Shown piece after piece: positions 8,545 to 16,850 of a stretch of 64,000 bases of DNA. Positions within the stretch are counted from its first letter, which is position 1. Each line of letters begins with the position of its first letter. Made by a program: the position numbers and the translations under genes. Location of the stretch: NCBI RefSeq assembly GCF_018128945.1, contig NZ_CP068393.1:2232001-2296000 (forward strand). The letters run 5' to 3'. The notes under the pieces are model-generated. The model worked only from the letters and a program-made list of their open reading frames with translations. It was not told the origin of the DNA and ran no database searches. Source of the DNA: Aristaeella hokkaidonensis. Its GTDB lineage: Bacteria; Bacillota; Clostridia; Christensenellales; Aristaeellaceae.

Positions 8545-8745
8545 CTAACTTTGCGATCGCCGTATTCCATTTCTGCATCGCCTATAGCTCGCATAAATGG
8601 ACGGCTGTAGCATGGGAGGCATTCGCCGTGGATGGCTCGGTGTTACCAGCGCTAAAGCGCTGACACCTGCATGGACGATCTGTTACCAGCACTAAAGTGC
8701 TGACAGATCTGTCTGAAGCACGGATGCCTCCTCAATAACTTAAAA
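8545..8745 (-). repeat. Multi-hairpin intergenic element with GTA-bulge stems (type 4)
   Basis: The 408-base gap 8514-8921 has no gene. Read on the minus strand, this element opens with an outer stem (GGAGGCAT with ATGCCTCC) enclosing two hairpins of the same plan: a lower stem (GATCTGT/ACAGATC or GGTGT/ACACC), an upper stem (CAGCACT/AGTGCTG or CAGCGCT/AGCGCTG), and a 3-base GTA bulge on the 3' side. Then follow CATGCTACAGCCGTC and, at 8552-8568, GGAATACGGCGATCGCA. The last 17-mer and the preceding block recur at 22471-22672 in the opposite orientation with different stems. Paired base changes point to a selected RNA or DNA fold. Confidence 0.7.
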
Positions 8746-8780
8746 ATGATATAGTGTTTTGACACATACATTCACAACAT

Positions 8781-8815
8781 ACAACCGTTCTCCGAGGTGG
8801 AGAGCGGTTGTTTTT
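8781..8815 (+). terminator. Intrinsic terminator
   Basis: CAACCGTTCTCC / GGAGAGCGGTTG (one mismatch) with a GAGGT loop and a TTTTT tail. Between it and the sigma gene, 8820-8847 contains another perfect inverted repeat (TCTTCAGGA/TCCTGAAGA) and, at 8850-8876, an AAAAAC, 16 bases, CGAC arrangement that could be an ECF-type self-promoter; low confidence. Confidence 0.8.
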
Positions 8816-8921
8816 CAGTATATCTTCAGGAAGTCATCCTGAAGACAAAAACTTTTTTTGATAAAATACGACAGAATGAGCTCCTCAATACGTCTGTATA
8901 AATGTAGGAGGTGAGTGACAC

Positions 8922-9449
8922 GTGAGCATTGTTATGGGCCCTGACACTGCCACGGATCGCGATCAGAAACTGATCAGCCTGGTGGACCGGTATCAGGAGC
9001 CGCTGCTGCGTATGTGCTGCCTTTACCTCCGTGACCGGTCCCTGGCGGAAGACGCCGTTCAGGAAACCTTTATAAAAGCCTACCAGGCACTGGATTCCTT
9101 CCGGGGAGAAAGCAGTGAGAAAACCTGGCTGATGAGAATCGCCATGCATATCTGCTGTGATATCAACCGCACCGGCTGGTTCCGGTTCATGAACCGGGAA
9201 ATCACTCCGGAAATGTTCGTTGATCAGGCCGCTCCTCCGCTTGAGGAGCGCGATGAAGAGCTGGCAGCCGCCGTTATGAAGCTGCCGCGCAGGCTGCGCG
9301 AAGTCATCCTCCTTTACTACTATCAGGGAATGAATGTTAACGAGATTGCAGACGCGCTGAACCTCTCCCATTCCTCCGTATCGGGAAGACTGAAACGGGG
9401 ACGGGAGAAGCTGAAAAACATGCTGGAAGGGAGAGAATTGGATGAGTGA
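8922..9449 (+). CDS. ECF RNA polymerase sigma factor
   Basis: 175 residues from a GTG preceded by AGGAGG. Region 2 is clear (LVDRYQEPLLRMCCLYLRDRSLAEDAVQETFIKAYQAL, residues 20-57), with the DNA-melting part SFRGESSEKTWLMRIA. Region 4 helix-turn-helix is LREVILLYYYQGMNVNEIADALNLSHSSVSGRLKRGREKL (about 123-163), which would read the -35 element. It overlaps the next gene by eight bases, the usual sigma/anti-sigma coupling, so its activity is probably held at the membrane by that protein. Confidence 0.93.
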   Translation: MSIVMGPDTATDRDQKLISLVDRYQEPLLRMCCLYLRDRSLAEDAVQETFIKAYQALDSFRGESSEKTWLMRIAMHICCDINRTGWFRFMNREITPEMFVDQAAPPLEERDEELAAAVMKLPRRLREVILLYYYQGMNVNEIADALNLSHSSVSGRLKRGREKLKNMLEGRELDE

Positions 9450-10422
9450 GAAAATCAGGCCGGACGAGTTCCGGGAATCCATGGACCGCTGTCTTTCCGG
9501 TGTAAAAGCCGATCCTTTCCTGGCGGGGCGCGTCATTGCCTCGAAGGAAGGAGAACCCCGAATGAAAAGAAAACTGTCTGTGAGCCTGGTGTTCGTGCTG
9601 GTGGCATTGCTCGCTTTGGGCACCGTGGCCTATTCAGCCACAAGACTATTTAAGAATGTCAATATGAATGGAGAAGTGATCAGCACCGAACCGCCCACTG
9701 ATATGGCGGATTCTTTCCAGGAAGCCGGCATCAATATGAAAGAAGTCAACGATCTTATGCAAAAACTGATACGGGAAGAGCCGAATGATGATGTAATCAT
9801 CTCAGTGTGGTGCACCAGTCCCACCGACAACGCAACCACCTCCTCGACCCGCAACAGGATGAAAACCTTCAACGATTATGGGGATTTTCTGGAATTTGTG
9901 GCCGGGGTTGATTACCTGACCCTGCCGGCGCAGCTTCCGGAAGGCTATACCTCCTTCACTGCAAAAGTATATATGGAGTGCCTCTGGGGAAATACACCGG
10001 AACTGATCGATAGAGGTGAGGATGGCCCTGTACAGTTTGTCCGCTATACTTTTGATGATTCCGCAGCGGTTATCACAAGCTATGAAATGACTTTCAGCTA
10101 TGACGATCCGGAAAAGGATATCATGATCGCAGAACGTCTGATCGGACATCCCTCAGAGGTGTATGTCCTGCGGGATTGTGACTCAGCCGAACCGGTCACC
10201 GTCAATGGCATGGAAAAAGCGCTCCGGATTACAATACCGGGATATATCTATCCAACCCAGATTGTTATGCTAAAGAGCCTTCACACGAATCAGTATATTC
10301 ACGTGAACAGGCCCCCGGAAGAGAACTCCCCGGATGACGGATTGTATAAAAAAGAAGAGGTCTTTGTTTATTCCAAAGGCAGCGATCCGAAAGAACTGCT
10401 AAAGCTTTTCAACGCGGAATAA
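9442..10422 (+). CDS. Probable membrane-anchored anti-sigma factor with extracellular domain
   Basis: 326 residues. About 40 cytoplasmic residues precede one membrane helix (LSVSLVFVLVALLALGTVAYSA, about 45-66) and an extracellular domain of some 260 residues. The region YLTLPAQLPEGYTSFTAKVYM resembles DUF4367-type domains of anti-sigma proteins. No zinc-binding HxxxCxxC anti-sigma motif is visible, so the cytoplasmic tether must work differently. Co-translated with the sigma gene; a terminator follows at 10452-10490, so this pair is a unit of its own. Confidence 0.75.
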   Translation: MSEKIRPDEFRESMDRCLSGVKADPFLAGRVIASKEGEPRMKRKLSVSLVFVLVALLALGTVAYSATRLFKNVNMNGEVISTEPPTDMADSFQEAGINMKEVNDLMQKLIREEPNDDVIISVWCTSPTDNATTSSTRNRMKTFNDYGDFLEFVAGVDYLTLPAQLPEGYTSFTAKVYMECLWGNTPELIDRGEDGPVQFVRYTFDDSAAVITSYEMTFSYDDPEKDIMIAERLIGHPSEVYVLRDCDSAEPVTVNGMEKALRITIPGYIYPTQIVMLKSLHTNQYIHVNRPPEENSPDDGLYKKEEVFVYSKGSDPKELLKLFNAE

Positions 10423-10451
10423 GCCTGTTGCGTTTTTCAAATCTTCAACGA

Positions 10452-10490
10452 GTTTGCCTTCAGAAAATTTATCTGAAGGCAAACTTTTTT
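10452..10490 (+). terminator. Intrinsic terminator after the first sigma/anti-sigma pair
   Basis: GTTTGCCTTCAG / CTGAAGGCAAAC, 12-bp perfect stem with a 9-base loop and TTTTTT tail. Confidence 0.88.
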
Positions 10491-10594
10491 CCTTTTTCAT
10501 TCGTCTTATAGACGGAAGCTGTAATCAGCGCTGTACAGAATGTCCTTCGGAACGCGGACGCGCGGACCGAGTATTACTAAAGGGGAAAGATGTC

Positions 10595-11083
10595 GTGGAT
10601 GCTTTGACGTTTCAGGCGGAAATCAGGCGGATTGAGAAGCTGTTATACCGCATCGCCTGGTCCTACATGGGCAGCAATGCCGACGCCGAGGATGCGGTAC
10701 AGGATGCATTGATCAAAGCCTGGGAGAAACGGGATTCCCTGCGGGATCTGAAACAGTTCAGACCGTGGATGGCCCGGATTCTCACCAACCAGTGCAAGGA
10801 TCTGCTGCGCACGCGCAAAAAATGGAGTTTCTGCCCCCTGGAGGAAGCCGCCGCGCAGGAAGCGGAACCGGCCGAGCCGGTCTCCCCTGTGTTTGACGCG
10901 GTGAAAAAACTGAAACCGGAGCTCAGCCTGCTTGTCACGCTTCATTATGTGGACGGCTGCTCTATGCAGGACCTGGCGGACGACCTGGGAATCCCGGTCA
11001 GTACCGTCAAGACCCGATTGAGAAGCGCACGGAAGCAGATAGGCAGAACACTCCTCGTGGAATGGGAGGAGGCGGAAAAATGA
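10595..11083 (+). CDS. Second ECF RNA polymerase sigma factor
   Basis: 162 residues from a GTG at 10595 behind AAAGGGGAAAG. An upstream in-frame extension exists but would run through the terminator at 10452-10490 and is rejected. Region 2: LLYRIAWSYMGSNADAEDAVQDALIKAWEKRDSL; region 4: LLVTLHYVDGCSMQDLADDLGIPVSTVKTRLRSARKQI. The linker is rich in Ala, Glu and Pro. Its stop overlaps the following anti-sigma start by four bases. It is only distantly similar to the first sigma factor, so the two pairs probably answer different signals. Confidence 0.92.
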   Translation: MDALTFQAEIRRIEKLLYRIAWSYMGSNADAEDAVQDALIKAWEKRDSLRDLKQFRPWMARILTNQCKDLLRTRKKWSFCPLEEAAAQEAEPAEPVSPVFDAVKKLKPELSLLVTLHYVDGCSMQDLADDLGIPVSTVKTRLRSARKQIGRTLLVEWEEAEK

Positions 11084-12330
11084 AGATCAATGAATTTAAA
11101 GATAAGCTGGCATCTGTAACCCCTGAAGTCCCGGAACATTTCCACAGCCGCGTGGAAATGACCCTGGAGAACATTGTTTCACAGGAGGTTCAGATGAAAG
11201 AAAGCACAAAGCAGGCGATCCGGACCGCAGGCCGGTTCAGCCGCCGCACATTGGTCATCGCGCTGGCCATCGTCCTGGCGCTTGGCGCCATCGCCCTGGC
11301 CGCGACCCAGTGGCATCTGTTTGATACACTCTCTTTTTTAACAGGCACTGATATGCCGAAAAATGCGGACAGCTTAATGCAAGGCAATCTGTATCAGGAT
11401 ACAGTCAACAATGTGGAAATCACTGTTCAGGAAGCCGGCTACGACGGCCGAACCCTGTTCCTGCGATACAGTTACAGGATGCTGGATGTTGATACGGTAT
11501 ATGGAATCACCGCCTCGGAACTCTACGGGAACGATCTTCCTGAAGGTATGACCCCGGATACAATCGTGGACGGAATCAAGGACAATGCAGAAGAAGCGCT
11601 TATGGCGCACAACGTCGGCTGGTGGGCGGATGCAATCTGGTTCAACGGAGAAGCCATGGATATGCCGGACAATTCCGGCGGCGTCGTTATGGGCAGCACC
11701 GTTCCGGGTGAGATTATCCACACGGAATACTGGAGACTGGATAATGAAGGCGTCTTCCTGGAAGGCCCGGTACAGATCAGCCTGCCCATCGGCGAAAGCC
11801 AGTCCCCTGAATACAGGCACAGTATTTATGATCAGGAAACGGGTAAATACCGGCTGCCGGATAAAGGTGTCGTAACCTTCACCTTTGACGCGAAAGATAT
11901 TTCATCCCAGGTCAGGAAATTCCATCCTGACAAGGAAACAAAGCTGCCGGAAGTCACCGCGAAAGTATCGGAAGCCACTTTCACACCCCTGATGACCTAT
12001 ATTACACTGGATCTGGAAGTGAATCCTGACGCACTGGCAGCCTATATTGCCGAGAATGGCGAAGGATATGTCGATGAGAACGGCGAACTGCTCTGGGCCT
12101 ATGGCGGCATGGATGTGTTCAGCGATTACCTCATGAGTCTGGAACTTGTCGACGGTAAAGGAGATGTCGTATTCCCCGGATTCTATGGTCAGAACGGATA
12201 CGGCAACGACTCTGCCGAATACCTGTATCCTTATCTGGAAACCATTCCAGATGAACTCTATCTGGCTCCCATTAATGATGATGGAAAAGGAGATCTGGGC
12301 CAGGCCGTACTGGTAAAAGGCGCAGACTGA
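11080..12330 (+). CDS. Probable anti-sigma factor with DUF4179-like extracellular domain
   Basis: 416 residues; ATG overlaps the sigma stop and follows GGAGGCGG. Cytoplasmic N-terminus of about 60 residues (FKDKLASVTPEVPEHFHSRVEMTLENIV), one membrane helix (TLVIALAIVLALGAIALAA), then an extracellular part in which NVEITVQEAGYDGRTLFLRYSYRM matches the DUF4179 pattern. Classical zinc anti-sigma residues are absent. Likely releases the upstream sigma factor in response to an envelope cue. It stands directly before four genes for exported proteins, 60 bases away, with no clear terminator between, so those genes could be in its operon. Confidence 0.78.
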   Translation: MKINEFKDKLASVTPEVPEHFHSRVEMTLENIVSQEVQMKESTKQAIRTAGRFSRRTLVIALAIVLALGAIALAATQWHLFDTLSFLTGTDMPKNADSLMQGNLYQDTVNNVEITVQEAGYDGRTLFLRYSYRMLDVDTVYGITASELYGNDLPEGMTPDTIVDGIKDNAEEALMAHNVGWWADAIWFNGEAMDMPDNSGGVVMGSTVPGEIIHTEYWRLDNEGVFLEGPVQISLPIGESQSPEYRHSIYDQETGKYRLPDKGVVTFTFDAKDISSQVRKFHPDKETKLPEVTAKVSEATFTPLMTYITLDLEVNPDALAAYIAENGEGYVDENGELLWAYGGMDVFSDYLMSLELVDGKGDVVFPGFYGQNGYGNDSAEYLYPYLETIPDELYLAPINDDGKGDLGQAVLVKGAD

Positions 12331-12390
12331 TCATCACTTTTTCAGAGGGTACGGGAACGCCTGTGCCCTCTGTCCTTTATGGAGGAAAAC

Positions 12391-13449
12391 GTGAAAAGAA
12401 TAATAGCGATTCTGGCACTTATGCTATGGCTTCCCGGCATTGCAGCCGGTGAAGGAGAATACTTTACCATCCGTGAAATCCGTCAGCAAGCCGAAGGTAT
12501 GATAAACAGCAACAGTTCTGAAAGATCGATTGAAATTGAGACATCCAAAGGCCGCAATACTGTTGTGCTGGAAATTCCGGAGGTTAATCAGGTACCTGTA
12601 ATTAAAGCGACAACTCCCAGCTCCGGCATGGTTCCTTCTTTGCCTGAAAACAGTATTGTGGAAGAACGAAAACTTTCCGGTTGTCTTTACGGATGGACTA
12701 TTCAGAAACAGCGGAATGAGCTATACGGAATCACTGACTATAGCATTACGCAAATTGGAGAATATGGAGTGGATGTACAGGCAAACGGCAGTCCCCTGAC
12801 AATGACAGAGGCAATCGAATTTGCCGAAAAAGCCCTCAATTCAAACAGCAACTGGATATTCCGCCTGCATCGTGCCATTACACGCTCATGGTGGTACAAA
12901 GGAAAAAATGCATCAGAGCTGCCGGATCGTAATGGGTTTTACTCACTGAGCTTTGACCAGATACTTCGAGGCATTCCCTATTATGATCATATTCAACACT
13001 CCTTTACCTCCGCCGGCAGCTATGACAGGCGCGGCGGAATCCCCCATGGCGGCTGCACATTCAATATATTTTCTCCGGAATGCTATGCATGTAATCTGGA
13101 TGTATGTGTGGAAGCTGACGTTCTGGCAGAGGATGTGCCGCTCTGTTCTTTAGCAACTGTCATAGAAGCTTTGAAGGCTTCCTGCAACAGTGAAATCAAT
13201 CTGGAGAAGCGTACTCCCGCAAGGCTGAGGTTTGTATATGTAGCCATGAACAATCCTGAGGACAGAACAGGAGATACCATCCTGATTCCCACCTGGATCC
13301 TTGAAAATGATGACGGACCGAATGAAATCACTTATGCCATTGCGCTTGTCAATGCGCAAACCGGTCAGCTGATCGATACTGATGCAGAGGATCTTGATAA
13401 AGGCCGCCGTTGTGACGCTGTCTGGATCACCTGGGACGATGTAAAATAA
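12391..13449 (+). CDS. Exported protein, paralogue A1 of a four-gene array
   Basis: 352 residues from the GTG at 12391 (GGAGG six bases upstream; the ATG at 12379 lies inside that site). Signal peptide (KRIIAILALMLWLPGIAAG) then mature protein beginning EYFTIREIRQQAE. Shares its whole length with the fourth gene of the array: DGIP-like RGIPYYDHI, RFVYVAMNNPEDRTGDTILIP, NAQTGQLID and a C-terminus DAVWITWDDVK. The IP.W plus NA.TG pattern near the end recalls DUF6034-type exported proteins, but I am not certain. No catalytic motif. Probably secreted or surface-held; function unknown. Confidence 0.68.
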   Translation: MKRIIAILALMLWLPGIAAGEGEYFTIREIRQQAEGMINSNSSERSIEIETSKGRNTVVLEIPEVNQVPVIKATTPSSGMVPSLPENSIVEERKLSGCLYGWTIQKQRNELYGITDYSITQIGEYGVDVQANGSPLTMTEAIEFAEKALNSNSNWIFRLHRAITRSWWYKGKNASELPDRNGFYSLSFDQILRGIPYYDHIQHSFTSAGSYDRRGGIPHGGCTFNIFSPECYACNLDVCVEADVLAEDVPLCSLATVIEALKASCNSEINLEKRTPARLRFVYVAMNNPEDRTGDTILIPTWILENDDGPNEITYAIALVNAQTGQLIDTDAEDLDKGRRCDAVWITWDDVK

Positions 13450-13467
13450 CACTTCAGGAGAACATCA

Positions 13468-14592
13468 ATGAAAAAGATATGCTGTTTATTGCTTGCCATC
13501 ATGTTCAGTACACTGTGTGTTTCCGCCGCAAAGACGGAAGCCACACCTGTATCCATCAAGGAATTGCAGAGCATGACTGACCCGGTATGGGAACAGACGT
13601 ATGAAGCCTGCGGCCGGACGATTCGGGTCAACACTGCTATTGTTGTTCCGGAAACAGAAAGCATTCCGCTGCTGGCAGTAAAACCAATGGAACCTTTGTC
13701 TGAGGAGGAAGTGCAGAAATATGAGGAACTGTTCCGCACTCCCTACAATTCCAAATTTCTGAATGACAAATACCGGACATACATCTCTTTTTCGGACCAC
13801 GAAGGCCATCCCGATCTGTCCAATGCAGAAAAGGTCACAACACCCCACCGGCCGTTATATGAATATGACAGGGATAAGGCGTATACCGAAGATAATGACC
13901 TGACTGTCGCGGAAGCGGAGAACCTGGTCCGGGAAAACATTCAGAAAGTTTTCCCGGGTGTGGATTTCCGGATAGACAAAATTGTGATCAATGACAGGAC
14001 AAAATACAGAAAATCCGGAAAAAAACTGGAGGCAAAAGGGTATTATGAGCTTGACTGTGTACAGGTGATCGACGGAATCCCTGTGGCAGGAAGCATTCAC
14101 GACGCCTACAGGAATGACCGAACCAAGCATGATCATATTATAAGTAAATATGGAACTGCCAGCGCAGAAGTGACAGATGCGGGAAAACTTTACGGATATT
14201 ATTCCATTTGGGACAAAACGACCGAACTGGGAATCCCGGACCGGTTTCTGCCCTTTGATGTCGTCAAACCCCAAATCGAAGAAATGATCATGAGCGGTAA
14301 TATCCGGCATGTTTTCAGCGTGGATCTCGGATACGCCCAGTATGATCTGCCGGAAGGCTGCAAATATGAGTATGTCCTGGTACCGGCATGGGTGGTCTCG
14401 GTTGGCTGGATGGATGACCCCGAGGAAGAAGACGACGGAGCAACGTCTGTGAACGGATCGGATTATGCCATGGGATGCACATACCTGCCGATCATTGTGA
14501 ATGCCCTCACCGGAGAGGCAACCAACCCGCCGGATGAAAAGGGCGACAGGATGCTGCTGCCTGCATCATGGATGCAATGGGTGGAGGAATAA
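13468..14592 (+). CDS. Exported protein, paralogue B1 of a four-gene array
   Basis: 374 residues; signal peptide KKICCLLLAIMFSTLCVSAA, then VSIKELQSMTDPVWEQTYE. Follows the previous gene by 18 bases with an AGGAGA site. Related over its length to the third gene (VSIRELRESM; GIPVxG; YVLVPAWVV near 300; NALTGE near the end) and more distantly to the first and fourth. Residue content is acidic and aromatic with few cysteines. No known domain recognised; the array context behind an ECF sigma pair suggests an envelope-stress or signalling role (inference). Confidence 0.66.
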   Translation: MKKICCLLLAIMFSTLCVSAAKTEATPVSIKELQSMTDPVWEQTYEACGRTIRVNTAIVVPETESIPLLAVKPMEPLSEEEVQKYEELFRTPYNSKFLNDKYRTYISFSDHEGHPDLSNAEKVTTPHRPLYEYDRDKAYTEDNDLTVAEAENLVRENIQKVFPGVDFRIDKIVINDRTKYRKSGKKLEAKGYYELDCVQVIDGIPVAGSIHDAYRNDRTKHDHIISKYGTASAEVTDAGKLYGYYSIWDKTTELGIPDRFLPFDVVKPQIEEMIMSGNIRHVFSVDLGYAQYDLPEGCKYEYVLVPAWVVSVGWMDDPEEEDDGATSVNGSDYAMGCTYLPIIVNALTGEATNPPDEKGDRMLLPASWMQWVEE

Positions 14593-14594
14593 CA

Positions 14595-15659
14595 ATGAAA
14601 CGCATATGCATCCTGCTGCTTGTCCTGCTGCTCGGCATATTATGTGTTTCCACCGCAGCGGCAGAAGGCAAGGCGGTTTCCATCCGGGAACTCCGGGAAT
14701 CCATGCCGGCACGATGGGACCGTGACATCACAACCAATGACGGTGAAGAAGTCTCCATTAATGCCCCGATCAATATCCCGGATGTGGAATCCTTCCCCAT
14801 CCTGTTGTGTGAAACACAAGCTGCTGATGATCGATTTGACTTTCAGGAAGGCAGCGATAAAGACCTGTACGGAAAAACAGACGTTTATGTCAGGCCAAGT
14901 ATCTATAATCCGGCAGAATTCCCGGATATGGAAATCAGCGTAGACGACGTACTCCGCTTCATCAGGCAAAAGCTGGATTCAGAAGGCCTGGAAAATGTTG
15001 ATTTTACCTTGTATCGTTACAATGCCCTCGGACCATTGTGTAAAACCAAATCAATAAAGCATACCAAACCTGATGGCAAAGTAAGCTTCCGGGTTATTGT
15101 TGCAGATCCGGAAAACCCCTGGAAGAACAATGACACTCATGGCTGGAAATGCACCATAACACAAAAAATCAACGGTATACCTGTTTTCCTGACCGGTACC
15201 GTTGCCCACAGTAATTCTGTTTATTCCTATGCCACCATGGGATATACCAAATTCATAAACAAAGATCTGTATATGTTATGGATGTGCACAGTGCAGCCAA
15301 CCGAAACCGTCTCTCCGGACACTGAATTGCTGTCCCGTGAAGCTCTTTTCAGCATTCTGGAGCAGCGAGTCAGGGAAGACCAATTGCACATTGTTGTTGA
15401 GATGAACCTGGGTTATTTCTGTATCGATCAGGATACAGCACGGAAGCTGAATGTCGCTCCCTCTCAGGATTTTGAGTACATGCTTCTTCCTGTGTGGCAG
15501 ATCCGCGGCTATGATGCCGTCATAGATCCCATTCTGGACGGAAGCTTTTCCGATCTTCCTTTTGATGAGGACGTCCTCTTTGATCCGGATGGAATCTTCT
15601 ACCTCCTTCTGGACGCCAGGACCGGTGAGGTTATCAATTATTATCCCGACGATGAATAA
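14595..15659 (+). CDS. Exported protein, paralogue B2 of a four-gene array
   Basis: 354 residues from the ATG at 14595, two bases after the previous stop; GGAGGAATAACA upstream is inside the end of the preceding gene, so translation is coupled. Signal peptide RICILLLVLLLGILCVSTAAA. Shares SIRELRESMPARWD, the KINGIPVFLTGTVAHS segment, FEYMLLPVWQIRGY and LDARTGEVIN with gene B1. The region after residue 60 (DDRFDFQEGSDKDLYGKT) differs from all paralogues, suggesting that variable surface regions sit on a common frame. Confidence 0.66.
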   Translation: MKRICILLLVLLLGILCVSTAAAEGKAVSIRELRESMPARWDRDITTNDGEEVSINAPINIPDVESFPILLCETQAADDRFDFQEGSDKDLYGKTDVYVRPSIYNPAEFPDMEISVDDVLRFIRQKLDSEGLENVDFTLYRYNALGPLCKTKSIKHTKPDGKVSFRVIVADPENPWKNNDTHGWKCTITQKINGIPVFLTGTVAHSNSVYSYATMGYTKFINKDLYMLWMCTVQPTETVSPDTELLSREALFSILEQRVREDQLHIVVEMNLGYFCIDQDTARKLNVAPSQDFEYMLLPVWQIRGYDAVIDPILDGSFSDLPFDEDVLFDPDGIFYLLLDARTGEVINYYPDDE

Positions 15660-15686
15660 ACGACGCATTAATTCAAGAGGTGATAT

Positions 15687-16763
15687 ATGAAAAAGATCAT
15701 ACTGCTTCTTACACTTATATTGTTGCTGCCCATCTTTGCGACAGCTGAAGAACAATACTATACCATCCGCGAAATCCGGAAGCAGGCAGAAGCCCTGATG
15801 GCACAGAACGGCGGCACCGTGAACATAAAAGCCGCCCATGGAGATTTCGACGTACCGATTGAGGTTCCGGATGTCGACCGGGTGCCGATCATCAAAATCG
15901 ACTTTCCCCTGGAGGATCAGATGCCAGCGGCACCGGAGAATGGAAAACTGGAACGGCATCTTACCTCTGATGATGAGTATCTGGCGGGCTGGATCGGGCA
16001 AGCTGGTTCAAGAGAGGAATTATTTGGAAAATACTTCAAAAGTTCTTCCCGTATCGGGCAATACGGAATGGATGCCCGCGCCGACGGAAGTCCTCTGTCC
16101 ATGGAGGAGAGTATCTGTTTCGCAGAACAGCTTCTGGACGCGTACCGGGTAAAAAACGGCTGGGATTTCCATCTTTGCCGTGCCATCGCCAGATCCAGGC
16201 AGTATAAAGCACACTACGGAAGGGATGACGTCATACCGGATACCAGCAAAGCGCTGGATGAAACCGGATATTATGATCTGTATTATGAACAAACCTTCTA
16301 CGGTATTCCGTTCAATGATTATATCAGTTATACCCAGCCCAGCCGGTATTATCGCAACAAACCCGTTCCCCTTGGGGATACAATAATGACAATCTTCTCC
16401 CCTGACCTGTATGAATATGTGCTGGACGTTGCCCGTGAAACTGCCGTTCTGGCAGAAGATGTTCCACTCTGCGGTCTCGACAAAATATTGCAGTCCTGGA
16501 AAAAAGCAGGTAAATACTCCTATCGTGCCAAACCCAGCAAGATCCGCTTTGTGTATGTTTCCATGTATAACCCGGAGGATAAGGAGGGCGAGCAGATTCT
16601 TGTTCCCGTCTGGGCGCTGGAGGATGATATAGGTCCCGACTGGTCATCAGGTTCCATGGCTTATGTCAATGCCCAGACCGGGGAGTTTATCAACCATAAT
16701 GAGGAAAAAGATCGTGATGGTCATCGGGGTGACGCTGTCTGGATCACCTGGGATGATATCTGA
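15687..16763 (+). CDS. Exported protein, paralogue A2 of a four-gene array
   Basis: 358 residues; start supported by AAGAGGTG. Signal peptide KKIILLLTLILLLPIFATA, mature start EQYYTIREIRKQAEAL. The closest relative is the first gene of the array: VPDVDRVPIIK, GSPLSMEESICFAEQLL, QTFYGIPFNDYI, RFVYVSMYNPEDKEGEQILVPVW, NAQTGEFIN and the shared end DAVWITWDD. Gene order by subtype is therefore A, B, B, A, which is not what one simple tandem duplication gives. The array ends at the bidirectional terminator 16808-16836. Confidence 0.68.
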   Translation: MKKIILLLTLILLLPIFATAEEQYYTIREIRKQAEALMAQNGGTVNIKAAHGDFDVPIEVPDVDRVPIIKIDFPLEDQMPAAPENGKLERHLTSDDEYLAGWIGQAGSREELFGKYFKSSSRIGQYGMDARADGSPLSMEESICFAEQLLDAYRVKNGWDFHLCRAIARSRQYKAHYGRDDVIPDTSKALDETGYYDLYYEQTFYGIPFNDYISYTQPSRYYRNKPVPLGDTIMTIFSPDLYEYVLDVARETAVLAEDVPLCGLDKILQSWKKAGKYSYRAKPSKIRFVYVSMYNPEDKEGEQILVPVWALEDDIGPDWSSGSMAYVNAQTGEFINHNEEKDRDGHRGDAVWITWDDI

Positions 16764-16807
16764 AACATAAGCAACTGAAGCAATAATTATACTTTGCCAA
16801 AAAGAAT

Positions 16808-16836
16808 GACCGCGTTCAAATGAACGCGGCCATACT
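16808..16836. terminator. Bidirectional intrinsic terminator
   Basis: ACCGCGTTC / GAACGCGGC stem with an AAAT loop, CTTTTTTG to the right and, on the minus strand, ATTCTTTTT to the left. Ends both the four-paralogue array and the convergent gene 16851-17981. Confidence 0.85.
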
Positions 16837-16850
16837 TTTTTGTTTGCTTA

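Noticed and set aside
10454..10594. Longer N-terminus of the second sigma factor
   Set aside because: It would be translated from the terminator hairpin; the GTG at 10595 has a good ribosome site and fits family length.
10423..10594. tRNA or other RNA gene in short gaps
   Set aside because: No cloverleaf, GTTCRA-type T-loop or rRNA sequence seen here or elsewhere in the window.
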